A stretch of 20,657 nucleotides of DNA from contig CAMAMZ010000018.1 of assembly GCA_945837185.1 (NCBI GenBank), forward strand, positions 1-20,657, given 5' to 3'. The notes under the pieces were generated by a model. The model worked only from the letters and a program-made list of their open reading frames with translations. It did not search any database and was not told the DNA's origin. Shown in pieces: positions 14,221 through 20,657 of the stretch. This DNA is from an uncultured Bacteroidales bacterium (GTDB lineage: Bacteria > Bacteroidota > Bacteroidia > Bacteroidales > Bacteroidaceae). Made by a program: the position numbers and the translations under genes. The first letter of the stretch is position 1, and the number at the start of each line of letters is the position of its first letter.

Positions 14221-17200
14221 AGACACAAGGACAACCCTTAACGGTGTATAAAGCCAGCGCGGGGTCGGGAAAGACTTTCACGTTGGCAGTGGAATATATG
14301 AAGCGGGTGATACAAGACCCTGCTGGCTATCGCCATACCTTGGCGGTGACGTTTACAAACAAGGCTACGGAGGAGATGAAGATGCGCATTCTCAGTCAGC
14401 TGTATGGTATGTGGAAAGGGTTGCCTGATTCGCAAACATACCTGAACCGTATTGCTACTGACCTGGGTATGCCACCGCGGATGGTGGCACAACAGGCGGG
14501 AACGGCTCTGCAACTGCTGTTGCATAACTACCATTATTTTAGGGTGGAAACGATCGATACTTTCTTCCAAAGGGTTCTGAGGAATCTGGCGCGGGAACTG
14601 GATCTTACCGCCAACCTGCGCATTGAACTGAACGACACGCAGGTGGAGGAAGAGGCGGTGGACCAACTCATTGAGGGACTGACACCCAAAGACCCGGTGT
14701 TCCGCTGGATTATGGAGTATGTGAAAGAGAATATCTCTGATGAGAAGAGCTGGGATGTGATTCGCATCATCAAGAAGTTTGGTGTGCACATCTTCAAAGA
14801 TGGCTATAAGCAATACAGCAAGGAGATATGCCGGCTGATGGCGCAACCGGATTTCTTTCCCACTTATACGAAACTGCTGCGGGCCATGCGGCAGGAGGCT
14901 TTGGAACAACTGCAGCACTACCCTACCCGTTTCTTCGACACCCTGCAACAGCATGGCGTGAAGGTAGAGGATTTTGCCAATGGCAGCAGGGGGGTGTGCA
15001 GCTATTTCCTGAAAATGGAACGTGGGGTGTATGAGACGAAGGAGTTGCTTACGGCAACGGTGGTGGCTGCCATGGCTACACCCAACAAATGGGTGAAGAA
15101 GAAGGAGCAGATGCCGGGCAATGCTTTGTATGACTTGGTGGTGGAAACCTTGCTGCCTCTTTTAAAGGCTACGGAAGAGGCACGGGAGAAATGGATATGC
15201 CAATATAAATCGGCCGACCTTACCTTGCGCAACCTGAACCAGCTCCGACTGTTGGGACATATTGAGCAAGAGGTAAGGGCGTTGAACAGCGAAGCGAACC
15301 GCTTTCTGCTGAGTGATACGCAAACGCTCTTGCACGCGCTGATTCAAGACAGCGACTCGCCTTTTATCTTTGAGAAGATTGGTACGCAGCTGCGCTATCT
15401 GATGATCGATGAGTTTCAAGACACGAGTACGGTGCAGTGGCAGAACTTCAAGGTGTTGTTGCAGGAATGTATGAGTCATGAGGGGGCACACAACCTGATT
15501 GTAGGTGATGTGAAGCAGAGCATCTACCGATGGCGGTCGGGCGACTGGCGACTGCTGAATGGCATTGAGAGGGAGTTCGGAAACCATGGCACACAGGTGG
15601 AGGTGCTGTCGTTGACCACCAACTATCGGTCGCAAAGAAATATCATCGACTTCAACAACGCCTTCTTCAAACTGGCTGCCGAACGTGAATGCCAGAACCT
15701 GCGCACGCTCCTTCCGGAAGGAGCGGAGGAGATGCAACGGGCGTATGACGATGTGGCACAACAAACACCTAAGGAGGAACGGGAGGGCTTTGTAAGCGTG
15801 GAACTTATGCCAAAGGAGGTGTATGCCGAGGAGGGTATGCAACGTGTTGTGGAAATCATAGACCAACTGTTGGCTGAGGGGGCGAAGGCTACGGATATTG
15901 CTATCTTGGTGCGCTCGAATGCTACCATTCAACAGCTTGCTGCCTACTGCATGGAGGAGCGGCCCGACCTGAACCTGGTGAGTGATGAGGCTTTCCGCCT
16001 CGACTCGTCGCAAGTGGTGAACACCTTGGTGAGCTGCATGCGTTTTCTGGCGCATCCGGAGAATATGTTGGAGGCGGCTTTCTTGGAGGAACAGCACTTG
16101 GCGGCTGACTTGCTGAAGGAACGTGACAGACTGCTGGCCATGCCCTTGTATGAGTTGGCAGAATGGCTCTATGGATGGTTGCAACAGCACTTTATGGCAG
16201 AGGAGACTGAAGGACTGACGCAGGAGGAGGCTTATCTGTCGCTGTTCTTCGACCGCCTGGCGAAGTATCTTGCTGACCACACGCCTTATTTGGATGATTT
16301 CCTGCAGGAGTGGGACAATAACCTGCACCGCAAGACGATACAGAGTGGTGAGGTGGAGGGCATACGACTCATTACGATTCATAAGAGTAAAGGGTTGGAG
16401 TTTGACCATGTGATTCTGCCGGCATGCGACTGGACCTTGGAAAAGGCGGGGACGACCTTATGGTGTGTGCCCACTACAGCGCCTTACGACCGTTTGCCTT
16501 TGGTGCCGGTGAGCTACAGCGAGAAGGGTATGATGGGAACGGTATATGAGCAGGACTACCTGATGGAGCATTTGCAACAGACGGTGGATAACCTCAACCT
16601 GCTCTATGTGGCTTTTACACGTGCGGCAAAGAGTTTGTATGTGTTGGGACAAAGGGGCTCGCGCCTGCTGCGCTCGAAACTCATTGAGGAGGTGTTGCCT
16701 CCCTTGGCACAGGAGTTGGGGGCTACCTTGGAAGGTGCGGTGGAGATGCCTACCGACACACTGCGGTTCTGTTATGGCGAGCAAGGGGCCATGCGTGAGG
16801 AGGTGAAGAAACAGACGGAGAATGTGTTTAGCAAGCAGGCTGTGCCCTGCGACTTGCTGCCTGCCACGGAAGTGTGCCCTGCCCTACAGTTCCGACAAAG
16901 CAACAAGAGTCGGGACTTTGTGTTGGAGGAGGACGACATGCTAAAGGAGGAGGGTCTGGAGGATGTGGCGCAGGCTAAGGCAGCGGAGGAGCAACGGCAG
17001 CAGACGTATATCCGCACCGGTAAACTGCTGCATTACATCTTCTCGACCGTGCGGACAACAAAAGATATTCCCCATGCCTTGCAGGAGTTGGAAGCGGAAG
17101 GCGTGATTTATGGGGAGGGCTTGTCGGTGACTTCTTTGCGCTCCTTATTGGAAAAACGGTTGTCGCATCCTAAAGTGCAGGATTGGTTTTCGGGACGTTG

Positions 17201-17453
17201 GGAAACATTCAACGAGTGTGCTATCTTGCATACGGATGCACAGACGGGGAAGGTGGTAAAGCATAGACCTGACCGTGTGATGACGGATGGCTCGACCTAT
17301 GTGGTCGTTGACTTTAAGTTCGGCCGAAAGCGCGATGCCTACCAAACGCAGGTGCAAGCCTACATGCAGTTGCTGCGGGCTATGGGGCATAAGGATGTGA
17401 AAGGGTATTTATGGTATGTGTATACAAATGAGATAGAGGAGGTGGTGGTATGA
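14214..17453 (+). CDS. addA: AddA-type helicase-nuclease (RecB-like)
   Basis: Motor and 3'-strand nuclease subunit of the AddAB complex, which resects double-strand breaks and loads RecA for recombination. The protein has 1079 residues. UvrD-like helicase motifs: ASAGSGKT (14-21), TFTNKATEEM (46-55), IDEFQDTS (398-405), GDVKQSIYRWRSG (431-443), NYRSQRNI (470-477), TIHKSKGLEF (721-730) and LLYVAFTRA (796-804). A C-terminal RecB-family nuclease follows, with H940 in GKLLHYIF, D1020 in RPDRV, D1033 and K1035 in VVDFKFG, and Q1046 and Y1050 in QVQAYMQLL. All expected catalytic residues are present. The ATG at 14214 overlaps the DUF5686 stop (ATGGTAA) and has no Shine-Dalgarno, so translation probably depends on coupling. 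AddB follows with a 4-base overlap. Bacterial AddA is usually around 1,000-1,250 residues. Confidence 0.93.
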   Translation: MVKTQGQPLTVYKASAGSGKTFTLAVEYMKRVIQDPAGYRHTLAVTFTNKATEEMKMRILSQLYGMWKGLPDSQTYLNRIATDLGMPPRMVAQQAGTALQLLLHNYHYFRVETIDTFFQRVLRNLARELDLTANLRIELNDTQVEEEAVDQLIEGLTPKDPVFRWIMEYVKENISDEKSWDVIRIIKKFGVHIFKDGYKQYSKEICRLMAQPDFFPTYTKLLRAMRQEALEQLQHYPTRFFDTLQQHGVKVEDFANGSRGVCSYFLKMERGVYETKELLTATVVAAMATPNKWVKKKEQMPGNALYDLVVETLLPLLKATEEAREKWICQYKSADLTLRNLNQLRLLGHIEQEVRALNSEANRFLLSDTQTLLHALIQDSDSPFIFEKIGTQLRYLMIDEFQDTSTVQWQNFKVLLQECMSHEGAHNLIVGDVKQSIYRWRSGDWRLLNGIEREFGNHGTQVEVLSLTTNYRSQRNIIDFNNAFFKLAAERECQNLRTLLPEGAEEMQRAYDDVAQQTPKEEREGFVSVELMPKEVYAEEGMQRVVEIIDQLLAEGAKATDIAILVRSNATIQQLAAYCMEERPDLNLVSDEAFRLDSSQVVNTLVSCMRFLAHPENMLEAAFLEEQHLAADLLKERDRLLAMPLYELAEWLYGWLQQHFMAEETEGLTQEEAYLSLFFDRLAKYLADHTPYLDDFLQEWDNNLHRKTIQSGEVEGIRLITIHKSKGLEFDHVILPACDWTLEKAGTTLWCVPTTAPYDRLPLVPVSYSEKGMMGTVYEQDYLMEHLQQTVDNLNLLYVAFTRAAKSLYVLGQRGSRLLRSKLIEEVLPPLAQELGATLEGAVEMPTDTLRFCYGEQGAMREEVKKQTENVFSKQAVPCDLLPATEVCPALQFRQSNKSRDFVLEEDDMLKEEGLEDVAQAKAAEEQRQQTYIRTGKLLHYIFSTVRTTKDIPHALQELEAEGVIYGEGLSVTSLRSLLEKRLSHPKVQDWFSGRWETFNECAILHTDAQTGKVVKHRPDRVMTDGSTYVVVDFKFGRKRDAYQTQVQAYMQLLRAMGHKDVKGYLWYVYTNEIEEVVV
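17437..17442 (+). promoter_or_regulatory. Shine-Dalgarno for addB
   Basis: AGGAGG inside the last codons of addA, seven bases before the addB ATG at 17450. Like the pcrA site it is one of very few good Shine-Dalgarno matches in the window, and it combines with an ATGA stop-start overlap. Confidence 0.5.
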
Positions 17454-20323
17454 ATCCTACATTTTTGGAATATGTGGCAAAAGACCTGATTGCCAAGTAT
17501 GGCGACAACTTGGCAAGGGTGGCAGTGGTGTTTCCTAACAAGCGGGCGGCATTGTTCATGAACGATAGCTTGGCCAAGGAGGCGGGGAGACCTATCTGGA
17601 GCCCTGCTTATCTCACCATCAGCGACCTCTTTAAAAGGCAGAGCAACTTAGATGTGGCCGACCCTATCAAGCAGGTTTGTGACTTGTATCATACCTTTGT
17701 GGAGGTGACGGGCACGGAGGAGACGCTGGACCATTTCTATGGATGGGGACAGTTGCTGCTGGCTGACTTTGATGATATTGACAAGAATATGGCGGATGCC
17801 CATCGGGTGTTTGCCAACTTGAAAGATTTGCATGCGTTAGATACGGCCGACTACCTGACGGAGGAACAGAAGGAGGAGCTGCGACGTTTTTTCAAGCATT
17901 TCAATGATGACTTGGAAACGGAACTGAAAAGGCGCTTCCTGACGCTATGGTGCCATTTCGAGGATTTGTATGTGCGGTTCCGGCAACGTTTGCGCAACCA
18001 AGGGTTGGCTTACGAGGGGATGTTATATAGAGATGTGGCTGAACGGAAAGACAAGGTGTTTGAACGTGACGTGTATGTCTTTGTGGGGTTTAACAAATTG
18101 CTGAAGGCGGAGCAACAACTGTTTGAGGAACTGAAACAGCTGGGGAAGGCTCGCTTTTACTGGGATTTCGACCACTCGTATCTGCAGCATGAGGCGGGAC
18201 AGGCCATACAGAGCTATCTGTCGCGCTTTCCCAATGAGTTGCCCATAGAGAACGAGGCTATCTACGGCATGTTCGACCAACCGAAACAGCTGTCATTCAT
18301 CTCTGCCACCACGGAACATGCACAGGCAAGGTTTGTGACGCAATGGTTGCGGGAGGGGACACGTATGGCTGATGGAAGGCATACGGCTATTGTGCTCTGC
18401 GATGAACAACTGCTGCAACCGGTGTTGCATGGATTGCCGGAAGAGGTGGGGGCTGTGAACGTGACGACCGGTTATCCTTTGGCGCAGGCACCGATAGCGG
18501 CACTGGTTGACTTGCTCTTGCAGTTGCAGACAAAGGGGCATATTGCGGGAAGTGACCGCTATAGGGTTAGGTATGTGAAAAGGGTGCTCACCCATCCTTA
18601 TCTGCCATGGCTCTCGGCTGCTTACAAGGAGCTGTTGGAGGAGTTGCAGGCACATCAATGTTATTATCCTACCCGGAAACAGATGGCTAAGGATGAGGAA
18701 CTGGCACTGCTCTTTGCTGATACGGAGAGCGGGACAATGGCCTTGAACCGACAATTGGTGCAATGGATGTTGGCTGTGCTGAAACGGTTGGGAAGGAAGG
18801 CGCAAAAGAATGAGGACCCTTTCTTTCAAGAGTCGCTCTTCCGTATGTATACCTTACTCAACCGACTGGACGGATTGATGGCATCGGGTGATTTGGAGGT
18901 AGACCTCATCACGCTTGAACGGTTGCTCCGGCAGCTGATAGCTTCCACACAGATACCCTTCCACGGTGAACCTGCAGAGGGACTGCAGGTGATGGGCGTG
19001 CTGGAAACACGTAACCTTGACTTTGACCATTTGCTGCTGTTGTCGTGCAACGAAGGAAACATGCCCAAGGGGGTGAATGACGCTTCGTTCATTCCCTATG
19101 CCATACGTAAGGCGTATGGACTGACAACGGTCGACCATAAGGTGTCTATCTATGCGTATTACTTTCACCGACTGCTACAGCGGGCGAATGATGTGACGGT
19201 GTTATACAACTGCTCTACGGAGGATGGGCACACGGGGGAGATGAGTCGGTTTATGTTGCAGCTGATGGTGGAACGCCAGCATGCTATAGACAGGCGTTTC
19301 CTACGCTTGGGACAGACAGTGGGCGACAACCGACCGATGCCTGTGAAGAAGGATGAGAAGGTATGGCAACAGTTGATGCAACTGGAACGACTCTCACCCA
19401 CTGCCCTGAACAACTACCTGTATTGTCCGCTGATGTTTTATTTTAACGTGGTGCGCGGCATCAAAAGACCGGAGGAGAGCGATGAGATGATTGACAACCG
19501 ACTCTTTGGAAATATCTTCCATCGCAGCGCCGAATTGTTGTATCTGCGGTTGACAGCAAAAGGGAAAAAGATTACTGAGGAGCAGATTAAGGAGATGCTA
19601 CGCCACCAGGAGGTGTTGGAAAGTGTGGTGGATGAGAGTTTCAGGGAGGAGCTGTTTCACCTGTCGGGCACTGCGCAGGCGCCACAATATGATGGCTTGC
19701 AACTCATTAGCCGAGGGGTGGTGTTGAGCTACCTGCGACAACTGCTGGAAACGGATTTGTTGCTGACTCCCTTCACGGTGAAAGGATTGGAGCAAGCCGT
19801 ACAGACTACGGTGACCTTCCCTACGCCAACAGGCGAACGGAGCATCAAACTCTTTGGTATCATCGACCGCTTGGATGAGGTAGGCAATGGTACGGAGGGA
19901 CCGCTGATTCGCGTTATTGACTATAAGACGAATAAGCCTGCGACACAGAAGGTGTATGAGGTGGGGGAACTGTTTACTGGGGAGGCTGCCCGAGAGAAGC
20001 ATACCGACTATTATCTCCAGACATTGCTCTATGCCTTAATTGTGAGCCATGATGCCAAGCTCAACCCCACACAACTGCCGGTTGCTCCCGGGTTGCTCTT
20101 CATTCAGCAGTCGGCCGATAAGGATTACGACCCAATCCTCTCTTTTGGCAAAGAGAAGATTCTGCGGGCTACGGATCATGAAACAGCCTTTCGTGAGGGC
20201 TTGACCAACCTGCTCTCTGAGATATTCCATCCCGATGTGGCATTTATGCCAACAGCCAACAGAAGACGGTGCGAAACCTGTATCTATCAGCAATTATGCA
20301 AGCAGACAGGAAAAAAATCATGA
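17450..20323 (+). CDS. addB: AddB-type nuclease subunit with iron-sulfur cysteines
   Basis: Partner of AddA; it cuts the 5' strand and, in studied homologues, helps recognise Chi. The protein has 957 residues. The N-terminus (VAVVFPNKRAALFMNDSL, 24-41) has the AddB fold signature but no Walker A, unlike B. subtilis AddB. Helicase-like remnants appear near GVLETRNLDFDHLLLLSC (516-533). The C-terminal RecB-family nuclease shows H691 in GNIFHRSAE, D806 in IIDRLDE, D824 and K826 in VIDYKTNKP, and Q857 in YYLQTLLYA. The iron-sulfur pattern is complete: C659 in YLYCPLMFYF, then C941-x2-C944-x5-C950 at the end. This matches the known AddB arrangement of one cysteine before the nuclease domain and three after it. 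Its ATG overlaps the addA stop (ATGA). It is shorter than the ~1,160-residue B. subtilis protein. A tRNA-Ser gene follows under a separate promoter. Confidence 0.93.
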   Translation: MNPTFLEYVAKDLIAKYGDNLARVAVVFPNKRAALFMNDSLAKEAGRPIWSPAYLTISDLFKRQSNLDVADPIKQVCDLYHTFVEVTGTEETLDHFYGWGQLLLADFDDIDKNMADAHRVFANLKDLHALDTADYLTEEQKEELRRFFKHFNDDLETELKRRFLTLWCHFEDLYVRFRQRLRNQGLAYEGMLYRDVAERKDKVFERDVYVFVGFNKLLKAEQQLFEELKQLGKARFYWDFDHSYLQHEAGQAIQSYLSRFPNELPIENEAIYGMFDQPKQLSFISATTEHAQARFVTQWLREGTRMADGRHTAIVLCDEQLLQPVLHGLPEEVGAVNVTTGYPLAQAPIAALVDLLLQLQTKGHIAGSDRYRVRYVKRVLTHPYLPWLSAAYKELLEELQAHQCYYPTRKQMAKDEELALLFADTESGTMALNRQLVQWMLAVLKRLGRKAQKNEDPFFQESLFRMYTLLNRLDGLMASGDLEVDLITLERLLRQLIASTQIPFHGEPAEGLQVMGVLETRNLDFDHLLLLSCNEGNMPKGVNDASFIPYAIRKAYGLTTVDHKVSIYAYYFHRLLQRANDVTVLYNCSTEDGHTGEMSRFMLQLMVERQHAIDRRFLRLGQTVGDNRPMPVKKDEKVWQQLMQLERLSPTALNNYLYCPLMFYFNVVRGIKRPEESDEMIDNRLFGNIFHRSAELLYLRLTAKGKKITEEQIKEMLRHQEVLESVVDESFREELFHLSGTAQAPQYDGLQLISRGVVLSYLRQLLETDLLLTPFTVKGLEQAVQTTVTFPTPTGERSIKLFGIIDRLDEVGNGTEGPLIRVIDYKTNKPATQKVYEVGELFTGEAAREKHTDYYLQTLLYALIVSHDAKLNPTQLPVAPGLLFIQQSADKDYDPILSFGKEKILRATDHETAFREGLTNLLSEIFHPDVAFMPTANRRRCETCIYQQLCKQTGKKS

Positions 20324-20329
20324 TTTTCT

Positions 20330-20360
20330 TTTGTGATTCAAGGAATAAATCGTAATTTTG
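20330..20360 (+). promoter_or_regulatory. tRNA-Ser promoter (Bacteroides type)
   Basis: TTTG (20330-20333), 19 bases, then TAATTTTG (20353-20360) is the best promoter match in the window, exact at both boxes with ideal spacing. The expected start near 20367 is about six bases before the mature tRNA 5' end. Confidence 0.8.
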
Positions 20361-20372
20361 CACCTACGAAAA

Positions 20373-20464
20373 GGAAGATTGGCAGAGTGACCGAATGCGC
20401 TGGACTCGAAATCCGGTATACCCTTTTCCGGGTATCGGGGGTTTGAATCCCTCATCTTCCGCCA
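20373..20464 (+). tRNA. tRNA-Ser(CGA)
   Basis: A complete 92-base tRNA with encoded CCA. The acceptor stem pairs GGAAGAT (20373-20379) with ATCTTCC (20454-20460), with discriminator G20461 as in serine tRNAs. The anticodon arm has loop CTCGAAA, anticodon CGA at 20407-20409 and a 5-bp stem. The long variable arm (TACCC 20419-20423 with GGGTA 20430-20434) is diagnostic of the Ser/Leu/Tyr class, and the T arm has loop TTTGAAT (20442-20448). It reads UCG codons. It follows addB on the same strand but has its own promoter and terminator. Confidence 0.96.
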
Positions 20465-20492
20465 AAGGACCTCACTTTCCACTTAAAACACC

Positions 20493-20521
20493 AAAAGAGA
20501 ACCTCACAGGTTCTCTTTTTT
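20493..20521 (+). terminator. Intrinsic terminator of tRNA-Ser
   Basis: A perfect 12-bp stem, AAAAGAGAACCT (20493-20504) with AGGTTCTCTTTT (20508-20519), has a 3-base loop and ends in six T residues (20516-20521). It begins 29 bases after the tRNA CCA. Confidence 0.9.
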
Positions 20522-20657
20522 AGTATCTGATTACGGGTCAGTAGAAATTTAGAAAAACTTGCCAGTACAGGCATGAAGCCGTACGCCCGAAGACCGTAGC
20601 TCCAGCCCACGCTATGCGTGAGAACCGCTATGCTATTCATGTATACGGCTGAAAATT
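20522..20657. other. Non-coding tail with nested inverted repeats downstream of tRNA-Ser
   Basis: No gene is credible here. AGCCGTA (20577-20583) pairs with TACGGCT (20644-20650), enclosing a small hairpin CACGC-TAT-GCGTG (20608-20620). Just before them TGCC and GGCA flank a 6-base loop around 20560-20573. Together these suggest a structured RNA, an element end, or a repeat family, but the window stops before any neighbouring gene can help. Confidence 0.35.

Noticed and set aside
20452..20640. Minus-strand 62-codon frame at the right end
   Set aside because: It runs antisense through the tRNA 3' end and the intrinsic terminator, and resembles no protein I know.

Overview
The window reads as ordinary chromosomal housekeeping DNA from a member of the Bacteroidota, most likely order Bacteroidales and close to Prevotella. 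That placement is inferred from four things seen here: Bacteroides-type promoters (TTTG or TTG about 19-23 bases upstream of TAnnTTTG), an outer-membrane protein of the Bacteroidota-specific DUF5686 family, an AddAB-type double-strand-break repair nuclease, and genes that mostly lack Shine-Dalgarno sequences. No insertion sequence, phage gene, CRISPR array or toxin-antitoxin pair is visible.

Layout. Bases 1-3923 are a minus-strand block: the N-terminal half of ATP-dependent PEP carboxykinase (pckA, cut by the window edge), a 314-base spacer with the pckA promoter and a nested stem-loop, then glyA, pyrI and pyrB. pyrB and pyrI overlap by one base and encode the catalytic and regulatory chains of aspartate transcarbamoylase. 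A 115-base divergent spacer separates pyrB from a plus-strand class A penicillin-binding protein (4039-6357). This converges on pcrA across a 202-base spacer holding two hairpins and a tandem 20-22 base repeat that continues the last codons of pcrA.

Bases 6560-10453 are again minus strand: the UvrD/PcrA helicase, which overlaps the end of mtgA (monofunctional glycosyltransferase), and an OmpA-like lipoprotein with its own promoter and terminator. From 10513 everything is plus strand: proS with its own promoter, a DUF5686 barrel protein, then addA and addB in one overlapping run, and finally tRNA-Ser(CGA) with its own promoter and a strong terminator. The last ~130 bases are non-coding but rich in short inverted repeats.

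Themes. The window gathers two peptidoglycan glycosyltransferases, an OmpA-type peptidoglycan anchor, and three DNA repair proteins (PcrA, AddA, AddB). The AddA-AddB pair is complete: AddA has all helicase motifs and a nuclease site, and AddB has a nuclease site plus the four-cysteine pattern of the family's iron-sulfur cluster. I found no convincing undescribed multi-gene system. The most unusual items are the repeat array after pcrA, the coupling of a DUF5686 outer-membrane protein to addAB, and two mutually exclusive RNA folds between glyA and pckA.
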